Positions 37,153 through 46,811 of a DNA stretch of 64,000 nucleotides are shown in pieces. Location: contig CAZKCO010000023.1 of assembly GCA_964551335.1 (NCBI GenBank), forward strand, positions 39,997 to 103,996, in the 5' to 3' direction. Both the position numbers and the translations under genes were made by a program. Under the pieces are notes generated by a model, which saw only the letters and a list, made by a program, of their open reading frames with translations, searched no databases and was not told where the DNA came from. Each line of letters opens with the position of its first letter. Position 1 is the first letter of the stretch. Source of the stretch: Tunicatimonas sp964551335 (GTDB lineage: Bacteria > Bacteroidota > Bacteroidia > Cytophagales > Cyclobacteriaceae).

Positions 37153-37593
37153 CTACTGACTATTTTGCTTTGCAGCCTTTTTCATTTTTCTTCTGGTTTT
37201 CTTATCGATCTCGAATTGGACGGGCAGGACCATTCGTACTTTAGCAGGCTTTCCGTTAGGAGTTATACGACCGGGTATCCAGTCAGGACTTTCCTGAAGT
37301 AGCCTAACTGCTTCACTGTCAAGCAGAGGGTGAATACTTTTAGCGACTTTTATTGTCTTGTCCAAAATAGCTCCCGTGGTATCTATCACAAACTCAACGA
37401 ATACTTTTCCTTCAACTTCTTCCTCGACCGCGGTAGGTGGATATTCCAGATTATCGTATATGTACTCAAAAAACGCATTCATTCCTCCTTCATAGTCAGG
37501 CTTTACCTGGACAGGCACAAATTTTTCTTCTCCTGGCTGCCCAAAGGCTACGGTGTTTACTAGTATTAATAATAGAACTGGAAGGTGTTTCAT
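37153..37593 (-). CDS. TonB C-terminal-domain protein
   Basis: 146 residues with a signal peptide (about 1-18). The body is a single TonB-like C-terminal domain: LEYPPTAVEEEVEGKVFVEFVIDTTG, then SEAVRLLQESPDWIPGRITPNGKPAKVRMVLPVQFEI. There is no N-terminal membrane helix with a proline-rich linker as in real energy-transducing TonB, so it is a stand-alone periplasmic member of the Bacteroidota family, whose role is unclear. The C-terminal tail is lysine-rich. Confidence 0.9.
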   Translation of the reverse strand: MKHLPVLLLILVNTVAFGQPGEEKFVPVQVKPDYEGGMNAFFEYIYDNLEYPPTAVEEEVEGKVFVEFVIDTTGAILDKTIKVAKSIHPLLDSEAVRLLQESPDWIPGRITPNGKPAKVRMVLPVQFEIDKKTRRKMKKAAKQNSQ

Positions 37594-37657
37594 ATAAGCA
37601 CAATTAGCTCAGTTACTGTTTACTGAAATATTAAAGATAATAAGTCGTTTTTCCGCG

Positions 37658-39373
37658 CTACAAGTTCTGCCGGTTCATTTCTTTCGTCGCGTGATCTACC
37701 GCCCGGGCGGTAAGCGCCATAAAGGTGAGTGAAGGATTCTGGTTGCCTACTGAAGTCATACAGGCTCCGTCAGTAACGAACACATTCTTACAGGCGTGCA
37801 GTTGATTCCACTTGTTGAGCAATGAGGTTTTCGGGTCATATCCCATCCGGACTCCCCCCATCTCGTGAATATCCAGACCAGGGGCCTGTCCACTATCCAT
37901 AGTGCGAATGTTCTTACAACCGGACTTCTCCAGCATTTCACTTCCCTGCTCCAGAAAATCCTGTAGTACCTTTTCATCATTATCGGTGTAGCCTACCGAC
38001 ACCACCAGTTGCGGAATGCCCCAGGCATCTTTCTCGGTATCGCTGAGGCGCACGTGGTTTTCGTACTGAGGTACGGTTTCGCCCTGCATCATCATGTACA
38101 CCTGCCAGGGGCCGGGTTCGCGCAAGCCTTCTTTCCAATCGGCTCCGAAGCCCTCCTGAATCATACCCCGCTGCCAACTCTGGCGGGAGGCACTAAAGGC
38201 CACCATATAGCCCCGCAGAAAATCCGTATCCTGCTGGAATACGTTGCGGAAGGAAGGCATAAAAGCCGTAGTGGGCCGCCGACCGTAGTAATACTGGTCC
38301 TCAAAGCCATCGTACGTAGCCAGCATACTACCCCGGTAGTTGTGAAACGCTACGTACCGACCCAGTAATTCATTATCATTGCCCAAACCATTGGGGAAGC
38401 GCGATGAGGTTGAATTAAGCAGTAACAGATTGGTATTTAGTGCCGCGGCGTTAACGAAGATGATGCGAGCGAAGTACTCAATGCTCTCGTTAGTTTCGGT
38501 ATCAATTACCCGCACTCCGGCTGCTTTTCCCTGCTGCTCGTCGTAAATGATAGAGTGTACTACCGAGTGAGGTCGTAGGGTCATATTTCCGGTTTTGGCG
38601 GCCCAGGGCAGGGTAGACGAGTTAGAACTGAAGTAGGCTCCGTAGGGACAACCCCGGTAGCAGTAATGCCGCGCCTGACACTGGCCGCGTCCCTGCTGAA
38701 GGTGTATCTCCTGCGGTTCAGTCAGATGGGCGCAGCGCCCAATGATTACGTGGCGGTCATCGTAGTTTTCTTTTACTCTCTGCTGAATATGCTTTTCCAG
38801 GCAGTTTAGCTCAAAAGCTGGCAACACTTCACTATCGGGCAGATTCTTGATGCCGTCACGATTACCGCTAATGCCGACGAACTTTTCTACGTGGGAGTAC
38901 CAGGGGGCCAGGTCGTTGTGCCGAATTGGCCAGTCTACCGCAAAGCCATCGCGGGCGGGGGCTTCAAACTCATAGTCGCTCCAACGCTGGGTTTGGCGGG
39001 CCCAAATCAATGATTTCCCCCCGGTTTGGTAGCCCCGAATCCAATCGAAGGGTTTTTCCTGAACGTAGGGATGTTCTTCATCTTTTACAAAAAAATGCTT
39101 GGTATACTGATCGTAGGCGTAGCAGCGGTTGACGATAGGGTTAGCTTCTTCAATCTCCTCGGGTAGCCGATCGCGGTAGGGCATATCCCAGGGGCGCTTG
39201 GTAGCGGTGGGGTAGTCCTGAAGGTGTTTTACCTCCCGGCCCCGTTCCAGCACCAAGGTTTTCAGTCCCTTGTCACAAAGTTCTTTGGCGGCCCAGCCAC
39301 CGCTGATGCCGGAGCCAATTACAATAGCATCGTAAGTATTCTGAGCTTGGGCAGTAGTATTTATATTGGCCAT
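37658..39373 (-). CDS. GMC-family oxidoreductase (flavoprotein dehydrogenase)
   Basis: 571 residues. The N-terminal FAD site is DAIVIGSGISGGWAAKEL; the C-terminal part carries HEMGGVRMG and the closing NPSLTFMALTARAVDHA, typical of the gluconate-2-dehydrogenase large-subunit group of GMC enzymes. A Cys-rich patch (CQARHYCYRGCPYG) lies near residue 240, also a feature of this group. A hydrophilic N-terminus without a signal means it relies on a partner for export; the usual small subunit (gluconate dehydrogenase subunit 3 type) is not adjacent. The substrate is probably a sugar or alcohol. Confidence 0.9.
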   Translation of the reverse strand: MANINTTAQAQNTYDAIVIGSGISGGWAAKELCDKGLKTLVLERGREVKHLQDYPTATKRPWDMPYRDRLPEEIEEANPIVNRCYAYDQYTKHFFVKDEEHPYVQEKPFDWIRGYQTGGKSLIWARQTQRWSDYEFEAPARDGFAVDWPIRHNDLAPWYSHVEKFVGISGNRDGIKNLPDSEVLPAFELNCLEKHIQQRVKENYDDRHVIIGRCAHLTEPQEIHLQQGRGQCQARHYCYRGCPYGAYFSSNSSTLPWAAKTGNMTLRPHSVVHSIIYDEQQGKAAGVRVIDTETNESIEYFARIIFVNAAALNTNLLLLNSTSSRFPNGLGNDNELLGRYVAFHNYRGSMLATYDGFEDQYYYGRRPTTAFMPSFRNVFQQDTDFLRGYMVAFSASRQSWQRGMIQEGFGADWKEGLREPGPWQVYMMMQGETVPQYENHVRLSDTEKDAWGIPQLVVSVGYTDNDEKVLQDFLEQGSEMLEKSGCKNIRTMDSGQAPGLDIHEMGGVRMGYDPKTSLLNKWNQLHACKNVFVTDGACMTSVGNQNPSLTFMALTARAVDHATKEMNRQNL

Positions 39374-39413
39374 AATCAGTACAATTCGTTAGGGTAAAAC
39401 TACGCATAAGTTA

Positions 39414-41861
39414 CTATTCATACCGCAAACTCACTACCGGATTGCGGCGGGCGGCTTTCACTGAGTGAAAACTCATGGTAGCAAAGGCAATCACCAAAGC
39501 GGCTACGCTAGCCAGTACAAACAGTAGTGCGTTGATATCGGTACGGTAAGCAAAATCCTGTAGCCAGCGGTCCATCAGCCAGTAGGCAATAGGAGCGGCA
39601 ACGAGTGAAGCTACTACCACCAGCACCATCACATCTTTAAAGAGCAGATACACAATCTGCGAGACGGAAGCGCCCAGTACTTTGCGTACTCCCACTTCCT
39701 TGGTACGCTGCTCCGCCGTAAAAGCTGACAGCCCCAGCACCCCCAATAGAGAGATAAAAAGGCAAATACCGGACAGCACTGAGATCAGTGAGCTTTGCCG
39801 TTCGTCGGCCCGGTAGAGTTCATCAAAACTTTCGTCCAGAAACTCATACTCAAACGGATGATTCGGATCATAGGTGGCCCACTTTTCTTCAATAAATCCC
39901 ATGGTCTCCGGCAGGTTCTCACCTTTCAGACGGGCGTAAAAAACCCCACCGGGCTCGCTAGCCGGAATGATGATCGTCGGTTCAATCGCATTGTGTAGCG
40001 AGCTAACATTAAAATCCTGGACTATACCTACTACATTGCCTAACTCCTCCCCGTGAAAAAATTTGAGTCGGCCATTGAGGGCATCTTCCAGTTTGGCTCC
40101 TTCCCGGCCGGGGTTGTACCAACCCAGTTCTCTGGCCGCAGCTTCGTTAATAATGAAGGATTTACCGTCGGTGTCGCCCGCCAGGTTTTCGTGAAAATCC
40201 CGCCCGGCTAGCAACGCAATATCCATCGTTTCCAGATAATTATCTCCCACAGAAAATGTTCGGAATGACTGAGTGGTCAGGTTGGAATCGATCTCCACCT
40301 GAAATACTGAGTTACCCACCCACAGTCCTGGCACGCTGTACGAAACCGTGGTGCCCATCACACCACTGTGCTGCTCCAGTTCGTTTTTAATGTAAGGAAG
40401 CTGATTGCGGACTAGCGTATCCTGCAACGGAATGAGCATCAGATGTTCGCGGTTGAACCCTAACTCCTGATTACGCACGTAGCTAATTTGATCCTGCATC
40501 AGCAGCGTGCAGATGACCACCGCAATGGAGATCGTAAACTGAAGAATCACCAACGTTTTGCGCAGTACAATACCGGAAGAAGAAGACTTAAAGGCGCCCT
40601 TCATCGATTGCACCGTGGAAATAGCGGGTAAATAGAAAGCCGGGTACAACCCCGACACAACGCCCATAAACAAACAAATGCCAATGGCTCCCATCAGCAG
40701 GATAGGATTGTCCAATAGGTTCAGCGACAGGTCTTTCTCAACCAGATCGTTAAACGGAGTAGCGTACAGCACAGTAGCCACCAGCACTAGGGCAATCAGC
40801 AGGGCCAGCACCGACAACAGTACCGACTCGCCCAAAAAAGACAGAACCAGCGCCCGCCGACTGGAACCCATCACTTTTCGCATGCCAATCTCTTTCATGC
40901 GGTTACCGGAGCGGGCCGTAGCCAGATTCATATAATTGATACAGGCCAGCAGCAAAATAAACAGGCCGATTCCCCCGAAGGCGTATACGTAGGCAATATT
41001 TCCCTGGGGTTCGTCGCCGTCTTGCTGAGAAGTAAAGTGTACGTCAGCCAACGGCTCCAGGTAAAACCAAAGTTCGCTGCTCACCTGATCGCCAAAGGGT
41101 TTAATGTACTTTTCGTGAAAGGGCGGAAGCTTCTCAAAGAAATCAGTGGTATTGTACCCTTCAGGAAATAATAGGTAGGTAAATACATCCGGGTTCCAGA
41201 TGGCTTCCGAGTTAAACTCACCATCCTGCATGGCCCATTCCCGCGGCTCGATGAATGATACAATAGCGTCAAACTTTACGTGGGAGTTATCCGGCAAATC
41301 TTCAATAACTCCGGTAACGGTGAAGTTTTCCTTCTCCTCGTACAGCAACAAGGTTTTTCCCAAAGCTTCTTCCTCACCAAAGTACTTGCGGGCCAGAGTT
41401 TCCGTAAGCACCACGCTGTTTTTTTCTTTTAAGGCCGTTTCCGGATTTCCTGCTAAAAAGGGATGCGTAAACACGTCGAACATCGTAGAGTCAGCCCGTA
41501 CCCACTCTTCTTCATTATAGATACTTTCTGCCTGATCGGGAACATTGACTAAAATCCGGCCCATCCCGGATAGTCGGGTAAAAGAAAGTATCTCCGGGAA
41601 ATCTTCGGCCAGCATAGGCCCCATCTCCCGGGCGGCACTGGCGGTGTGGAATTCTACCCCCGGCCCCTTCACATTGGTTACCAGCCGGTAAATTTGCTCG
41701 TGGTTTACATGGTGCTTATCGTAGGTAAGATCATTCTGCAAGTAGAGTAGAATAATGATACTCACGGCAATACCGATAGCCAGCCCAATAATGTTGAGCA
41801 GTGTATAAAACTTATCCTTCCAGAAAGTACGGATAGCAAACTTAAAGTAGGTACGAAGCAT
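39414..41861 (-). CDS. MacB/FtsX-type permease, second copy
   Basis: 815 residues from ATG 41861; the frame extends 42 codons further to a TTG, but that part is unlike the family and MLRTYFKFAIRTFWKDKFYTL is the usual start. Same layout as the permease at 33748: N-terminal helix, periplasmic MacB_PCD domain (RKYFGEEEALGKTLLL), FtsX helices with NRMKEIGMRKVMGSSRRAL, second periplasmic domain and FtsX module with QRTKEVGVRKVLGASVSQI. No ATPase gene adjoins. The two copies are paralogues that have diverged considerably. Confidence 0.92.
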   Translation of the reverse strand: MLRTYFKFAIRTFWKDKFYTLLNIIGLAIGIAVSIIILLYLQNDLTYDKHHVNHEQIYRLVTNVKGPGVEFHTASAAREMGPMLAEDFPEILSFTRLSGMGRILVNVPDQAESIYNEEEWVRADSTMFDVFTHPFLAGNPETALKEKNSVVLTETLARKYFGEEEALGKTLLLYEEKENFTVTGVIEDLPDNSHVKFDAIVSFIEPREWAMQDGEFNSEAIWNPDVFTYLLFPEGYNTTDFFEKLPPFHEKYIKPFGDQVSSELWFYLEPLADVHFTSQQDGDEPQGNIAYVYAFGGIGLFILLLACINYMNLATARSGNRMKEIGMRKVMGSSRRALVLSFLGESVLLSVLALLIALVLVATVLYATPFNDLVEKDLSLNLLDNPILLMGAIGICLFMGVVSGLYPAFYLPAISTVQSMKGAFKSSSSGIVLRKTLVILQFTISIAVVICTLLMQDQISYVRNQELGFNREHLMLIPLQDTLVRNQLPYIKNELEQHSGVMGTTVSYSVPGLWVGNSVFQVEIDSNLTTQSFRTFSVGDNYLETMDIALLAGRDFHENLAGDTDGKSFIINEAAARELGWYNPGREGAKLEDALNGRLKFFHGEELGNVVGIVQDFNVSSLHNAIEPTIIIPASEPGGVFYARLKGENLPETMGFIEEKWATYDPNHPFEYEFLDESFDELYRADERQSSLISVLSGICLFISLLGVLGLSAFTAEQRTKEVGVRKVLGASVSQIVYLLFKDVMVLVVVASLVAAPIAYWLMDRWLQDFAYRTDINALLFVLASVAALVIAFATMSFHSVKAARRNPVVSLRYE

Positions 41862-42372
41862 AATGTTAAGTGAGGGTATAAAAACCGCTAATGTACTACA
41901 ATTGCGGCGAAATCGATTTGCTTTTTTTATGTCTTGCTTTCTAAATCCAGAAAGGTAAATAAAATGAATGCATATTCTAGTAGCCAAGTATAAGAAGGAA
42001 AGGGTAGTTTTATCAGCACTTCGTACTTACGTGAAGGAGCATTCGGATTGAGCAAAACTAAAGTAAGGTGTTTTTTACAGAGATCAATTTGCCCAGAGGT
42101 AAAGAATTGGTATTCATTTGGGCATTTTAACTAAAGTAAAAATGAGTGATGTCCGTTTTTTCCTATACTTTAAGTGACAGGATACTTACCTTGATCATAA
42201 ATAGTCGTAATACTTCCAAAACTTAAGTATATAGTATTCTACCGATCTACTATTCTGCTTTTGTTAGAGATGTTGAGGGTTGAGATATGGATAATACCTA
42301 CACTGTTGTAGATACTTATCTAGGCATCAAGTCTAACTATCATTTAATACAATTATATCCCCATATTTAACT
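41862..42372. other. Divergent intergenic region, about 510 bp
   Basis: Lies between the minus-strand permease and the plus-strand NTF2/TPR gene. It holds the duplicated regulatory-like word at 42147-42168. No gene of convincing quality is seen; the in-frame extension of the permease reaches 41987 but is probably untranslated. Confidence 0.5.
42147..42168 (+). promoter_or_regulatory. Duplicated 22-bp word, copy A
   Basis: The sequence starting TGATGTCCGTTTTTTCC and ending TATAC is identical to that at 44578-44599. It lies about 205 bp upstream of the NTF2/TPR gene in the same orientation. A shared promoter or binding site is inferred. Confidence 0.45.
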
Positions 42373-43134
42373 ATGAAAACTTACTGCACAATACTACTGC
42401 TGTCACTAGCTGGAATCTGGCCTGCCGTAGCTCAATCACCAGATGTTGAAGCCGAAAAAGCGGCGATACTCGATGTGATTAAGAAACAAACAGATCACTA
42501 TTTTACTGGTGACTTTGAAGCCTACCAGGATGCTTGGGCCCATGAACCCTATGTGGTGAGAATGGGTGACAATGGAAGCAGAACAACCGGATGGGACTCA
42601 GTAAAGGTCTGGTATAAAAATATAATGGAGCAAAGGGCTGCGGCCGGAGTCGAGAATCATCAGCACGAAATCATTGATGAGCAAATACATATTCAGGGCA
42701 ATCATGCCTGGGTAGTTCATAACCAACATAACGAAGGTGCTTATCAAGGAAATCCTTTTTCTTACGACCAGTGGCTATTTCGGAATCTGGAGAGAAAAGA
42801 CGGACAATGGAAAATAACTTATATGATGGGTGGAACACTCCCTTCCGAGGATTTTACAGCGATGGAGTCGGAGTTTAATACATTAGGATACCGGTTGTTG
42901 GCTATGGATAGAACCGACGAAGCAATTAAACTCTTTAAGCTCAACACCGAATATTATCCTGAGTCCAGCAATGCCTTCGATAGTCTGGGCGAGGCCTACA
43001 TGGAAGCCGGTGATACCGAATTGGCTGTGGAAAATTATCGGAAGTCACTGGATTTAGATCCGAACAATACCAATGCAAAGGCGATGATTGACAAGCTGGA
43101 AACAGATATTCAACAGAACGAACGTCCAGGCTAA
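42373..43134 (+). CDS. Secreted NTF2-like/SnoaL-type protein with TPR repeats
   Basis: 253 residues with a signal peptide (about 1-20, ending AVAQ). Residues about 25-150 form an NTF2-like domain (IKKQTDHYFTGDFEAYQDAW and HAWVVHNQHNEGAYQG), followed by two tetratricopeptide repeats (about 160-245, YRLLAMDRTDEAIKLFKLN and AFDSLGEAYMEAGDTELAVENYRKSLDLDP). NTF2-like domains can bind small ligands or act as enzymes; the TPR part mediates protein contacts. No function can be assigned. A terminator follows. Confidence 0.85.
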   Translation: MKTYCTILLLSLAGIWPAVAQSPDVEAEKAAILDVIKKQTDHYFTGDFEAYQDAWAHEPYVVRMGDNGSRTTGWDSVKVWYKNIMEQRAAAGVENHQHEIIDEQIHIQGNHAWVVHNQHNEGAYQGNPFSYDQWLFRNLERKDGQWKITYMMGGTLPSEDFTAMESEFNTLGYRLLAMDRTDEAIKLFKLNTEYYPESSNAFDSLGEAYMEAGDTELAVENYRKSLDLDPNNTNAKAMIDKLETDIQQNERPG

Positions 43135-43185
43135 AGTGCCTTGGGTTTGGTTGATCAGAGTTTGATTCTATTAACAAAGAACGCA

Positions 43186-43218
43186 AAGCCCAGCTTATAC
43201 CACTGGGCTTCTTTTTTA
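43186..43218 (+). terminator. Terminator after the NTF2/TPR gene
   Basis: Perfect 8-bp stem AAGCCCAG (43186-43193) with CTGGGCTT (43203-43210), 9-base loop, then CTTTTTTATA. It is 51 bp after the stop codon. Confidence 0.9.
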
Positions 43219-43312
43219 TAACAGGTTGATTAAGTGCTATTTAGCATTCATCTAGAGGAAAATTGTGTAGCAAAGCCAAATTATTCATACTTTAATCCTC
43301 AAATAATAAGGT

Positions 43313-44401
43313 ATGAATCGTTTCTATATCCTCCTACTACTGTATTTCGTTAGTGCTTGCACCTCGGCGCCGCGCACCGAAAATGAAGAATTTTATAGTG
43401 TCGATGATTTCAACCAGGTTGAAAAGGTAGATACCCACGTCCATATCCGCACCGAACGGGATGCGTTTGTAGAGCAGGCTCGAAAAGACAATTTCAAGCT
43501 GGTTACCATTGTGGTAGACCATTCCGATGGCTGGCAAGATGTGAAAGAACAGTTCAACTACTGCATGCAACAGGCGAACGATCACTCGGATGCTATCGCC
43601 TGCGTGACGGCTTTTTCGGCCAAAGAGTGGGATGAACCCGACTGGGCGCAGCAATCTCTTAATTGGCTGGATAGTTGCTTTGAGGCTGGGGCCATTGGAG
43701 TGAAAGTGTGGAAAAATATCGGGATGGTACAGCGTGACCAGGAGGGTGAATTGGTGATGGTGGATGATCCGAAGTTAGATACTATTTTTACCGTACTGGC
43801 CAACCAGGAGGTTCCGCTCATCGGTCATTTAGGAGAGCCTAAGAACTGCTGGTTGCCGGTAGAGGAGATGACGACTAACAACGACAAGAATTATTTTACG
43901 AACAATCCGCAGTACCATATGTATAAGCATCCGGAGATGCCCTCGTACGAGGAGCAGGTTGCCGCCCGCGACCGCATGCTGGAAAAAAATCCGGAACTCA
44001 CGTTTATCGGCGCGCATGTAGGAAGCCTGGAATGGAGTGTGGACGAATTGGCGAAACGGCTGGATCAGTTTCCTAATATGTCGGTAGACCTGGCCGCCCG
44101 TATGGGACAGATATTCTACCAGACCCAGGAAAACCGGGAGAAGGTAAGAGACTTTTTTATCGAGTACCAAGATCGTTTGCTATACGCCACCGATATGGGC
44201 GACGATGGTGATGGAAACAAAGAGGCCCTACAACAGGGTATGCACGAAACCTGGCTCCGCGATTGGAAGTACTTCGTTACCGACGAAACCATGACCAGCG
44301 ATCTGATCGACGGCGAATTTCAGGGGCTACAATTACCGCGGGAAGTAGTAGATAAAATCTACCGAGAGAATGCTCAAGCCTGGTTTGGGATATTTCAATG
44401 A
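43313..44401 (+). CDS. Amidohydrolase-family lipoprotein
   Basis: 362 residues. A signal peptide with lipobox (VSAC, Cys16) places it in the periplasm or outer membrane. The metal motif DTHVH has His42 and His44; further His in GHLGEP and GAHVGSLEWS, and Asp in YATDMGDDGD, complete a typical TIM-barrel amidohydrolase (amidohydrolase-2 type) site. The substrate is unknown; related proteins are secreted hydrolases or decarboxylases. It stands alone between terminators. Confidence 0.88.
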   Translation: MNRFYILLLLYFVSACTSAPRTENEEFYSVDDFNQVEKVDTHVHIRTERDAFVEQARKDNFKLVTIVVDHSDGWQDVKEQFNYCMQQANDHSDAIACVTAFSAKEWDEPDWAQQSLNWLDSCFEAGAIGVKVWKNIGMVQRDQEGELVMVDDPKLDTIFTVLANQEVPLIGHLGEPKNCWLPVEEMTTNNDKNYFTNNPQYHMYKHPEMPSYEEQVAARDRMLEKNPELTFIGAHVGSLEWSVDELAKRLDQFPNMSVDLAARMGQIFYQTQENREKVRDFFIEYQDRLLYATDMGDDGDGNKEALQQGMHETWLRDWKYFVTDETMTSDLIDGEFQGLQLPREVVDKIYRENAQAWFGIFQ

Positions 44402-44716
44402 AGCCAGCTGAGAGAGCACTTGCTCAGCGAAAAGCATAATCCTGTACTCAATCTCGACCAACATTTCAGCACTTACAGATTTTTTTGCTGAAATTTTCTG
44501 ATGGAATGATCAGTAACGTATCATTTCGAGAGAGCTCAATTTTAGCCATAGCCATCTTTTTCGCGATAAAAAATCGCTGATGTCCGTTTTTTCCTATACA
44601 TTGATCAATTCATTTCCTACTTTTTCATTCGTATATCAGCATCATTTTACTGCCTGAGTGAGATGCCTGCCTGATAGTATCAACAATTTTTATCGCTCAC
44701 TAAACTAGTCAACCCG
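44402..44716. other. Intergenic region, 315 bp
   Basis: Contains the second copy of the duplicated word (44578-44599), a short hairpin GCGAT/ATCGC immediately before it (44563-44577), and a TCAGC/GCTGA pair at about 44466-44492 around a T-run. The hairpins could end the upstream transcript. No gene seen. Confidence 0.5.
44578..44599 (+). promoter_or_regulatory. Duplicated 22-bp word, copy B
   Basis: Identical to 42147-42168 and about 118 bp upstream of the esterase gene, same orientation. The flanks differ between the copies, so the match is not part of a longer duplication. Confidence 0.45.
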
Positions 44717-46705
44717 ATGAAAGCTAAAACTGCGCTTACCTCGCTTCTGTGGTTCATTCTATCATTTCTGTTCCTCTCAAATTCTTACGGGCAGAATGGA
44801 GTTCTGCACGAATACAGCTTCATGCACGACGGAATAGAACGTAGCTACCTGCTCTATGTTCCGGAAGGTTATGATGGGCAGGAAGACTGGCCTTTGGTGA
44901 TGGTCTTTCACGGTTTTCGCATTGATGGCAGGTTCCAGATGGAAGTATCTCAGATGAACCCGGTAGCGGACAAGGAAAAATTTTTGATAGCTTACCCGGA
45001 AGGCTTACCTGTTCTGTATCCGCTTACCGGCGAAATTGGAACCGGCTGGATAATCCCTGGTGCTTGGGAGCGCGAGGAGCATCAGGACGACGTTGGCTTT
45101 GTTAGTAAAGTCATTGATGATGTCAATGATCAATACAATATTGACCTGGCCCGTGTTCACGCCACCGGGTGGTCAAACGGAAGCCATTTTTCGTTTTACC
45201 TAGCCTGCGAATTATCCGACCGAGTTGCCTCGGCCGGTGGCGTAGGGGGGCATATGACTTACGCGCAGCTAAGCAGTTGTAATACCGAAAGACCGGTATC
45301 TACTATTCTCATCCACGGCACAGATGATATTTTGGTCCCGTACGAGGGTATTCCTGACCTTTATCCGCCCATACCCACTACGCCCGAATATTGGGTGTCC
45401 CAAAACAACTGCTCATCAGAGCCAATCGTCACCGAACTGCCTAATATAAATACTGAGGACAATAGCACTATCACCCGGTACGAATACACCAACTGCGATG
45501 GTGAAACTGAAATGGATTTTTACGTAATGAACGATGGCGGACACACCTGGCCCATGGGCGGGTGGCCGGAAAGCGAAGTATGGGGAAATGTATGGCCTGC
45601 GTTCTTAGGCCCGGTCAACCAGGATATTAATGCTAGCGAGGTGATATGGGAATTCTTTGCCGATCATCCTATGCCAACACCCACCATTCAGAGTTTTACA
45701 TTGGTCAATGCTCGCAATAATCAGGATATCATGGAATTGAAGGACGGTGATGTACTTGACCTATCCCGGTTACCCTCGCAACTAAACGTACGAGCGAATG
45801 TGATGGGCCATCCTGAAAGTGTTCAGTTTATGCTGAACGGGGATAAGAGTCAACCGCAGAACGCCCCTCCCTACGCGCTGTTTAGTGACCGAAACGGTGA
45901 CTACAAGCCGGGAAAGTTTGCTGAGGGTAACTATATGCTTTCGGCTACGCCCTACACCGGAAAAACCGCTACCGGTATACCCGGCATGACCAAGGAAATC
46001 AAGTTTGAAGTTGTCCGAAGGAGTACACTGGCTGAAATAGTACGCACTAACGATGATTTTTCCGTACTGGCAACTGCCTTACGGCAGGTTGGGTACCTTT
46101 CTACTGTAAGTGGTGAGGGACCTTTCACCGCCTTTGCTCCTACCAATGCTGCCTTTGAAACTTTGCTGACGGCTCTAAATCTAAATGATATCCGTCAAAT
46201 ACCTATTCCCACCTTGCGAGAAGTTATCCAGTATCATCTGGTGATTGGTCAGGAAGTACAATCGGCAGACCTAACGGATGGGCAAAGGATAAAAACGCGA
46301 CAGTATAGTGACGTAGTCATCAGCATTGCGGATGGTAGGGTGATGGTAAATGATGCAACCGTAGTAATCCCCGATGTGCTAGCCAGTAATGGAGTGGCGC
46401 ACGCCATCGACCAGGTGCTACTACCTCCGGCAATGGCCGCCATGAGCGCTCCGGCAGTGCAGATGGAAGCTTCCCCCAATCCGGGAGCGTCGGAAGTAAG
46501 CATACAGGTTATGGATCATCCTAACCAGCGGTTAGAGGTAGCTATTATGAACCAATACGGCTGGCCGGTGTCTCAAAGGTCGTTTACTACTCAAGCCGAG
46601 AGCAATACTAATTTTACCTTGGATATATCGGACCTACCACCCGGGTTGTACATGGTTCAGGCTCGTCTACAGCAGGAAAGGCAAACAATACGGGTAGTGC
46701 GTTGA
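44717..46705 (+). CDS. Secreted PHB-depolymerase/feruloyl-esterase-like enzyme with fasciclin and T9SS sorting domains
   Basis: 662 residues. Signal peptide about 1-25 (NSYGQ). The esterase domain (about 28-310) has the oxyanion region VFHGFRIDG, nucleophile Ser153 in GWSNG, acid Asp203/204 in HGTDDILVPY and His276 in NDGGHTWPMG, as in PHB depolymerases and LpqC-like esterases. An Ig-like linker (about 315-430) follows, then a fasciclin domain (about 435-575, FTAFAPTNAAFETLL and VAHAIDQVLLPP) and a T9SS sorting domain (about 582-662, EASPNPGASEVSIQV). It probably hydrolyses plant polyester, feruloyl or related ester bonds at the cell surface; the fasciclin domain may aid adhesion. Confidence 0.88.
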   Translation: MKAKTALTSLLWFILSFLFLSNSYGQNGVLHEYSFMHDGIERSYLLYVPEGYDGQEDWPLVMVFHGFRIDGRFQMEVSQMNPVADKEKFLIAYPEGLPVLYPLTGEIGTGWIIPGAWEREEHQDDVGFVSKVIDDVNDQYNIDLARVHATGWSNGSHFSFYLACELSDRVASAGGVGGHMTYAQLSSCNTERPVSTILIHGTDDILVPYEGIPDLYPPIPTTPEYWVSQNNCSSEPIVTELPNINTEDNSTITRYEYTNCDGETEMDFYVMNDGGHTWPMGGWPESEVWGNVWPAFLGPVNQDINASEVIWEFFADHPMPTPTIQSFTLVNARNNQDIMELKDGDVLDLSRLPSQLNVRANVMGHPESVQFMLNGDKSQPQNAPPYALFSDRNGDYKPGKFAEGNYMLSATPYTGKTATGIPGMTKEIKFEVVRRSTLAEIVRTNDDFSVLATALRQVGYLSTVSGEGPFTAFAPTNAAFETLLTALNLNDIRQIPIPTLREVIQYHLVIGQEVQSADLTDGQRIKTRQYSDVVISIADGRVMVNDATVVIPDVLASNGVAHAIDQVLLPPAMAAMSAPAVQMEASPNPGASEVSIQVMDHPNQRLEVAIMNQYGWPVSQRSFTTQAESNTNFTLDISDLPPGLYMVQARLQQERQTIRVVR

Positions 46706-46783
46706 GCCTTTTCCGAAAACTGCTAATTGCTGATCAATAATGCGAATATCGGGTTGACATATCCTCTTGAAAATTATATGGTT

Positions 46784-46811
46784 GTAGGAACATCATTAAT
46801 GATGCTCCTAC
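46784..46811. promoter_or_regulatory. 28-bp palindrome
   Basis: GTAGGA ... TCCTAC outer arms, one A/C mismatch, and an inner perfect 14-bp palindrome CATCATTAATGATG. No T-run follows, so a protein-binding site or RNA hairpin is likelier than a terminator. Confidence 0.5.
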
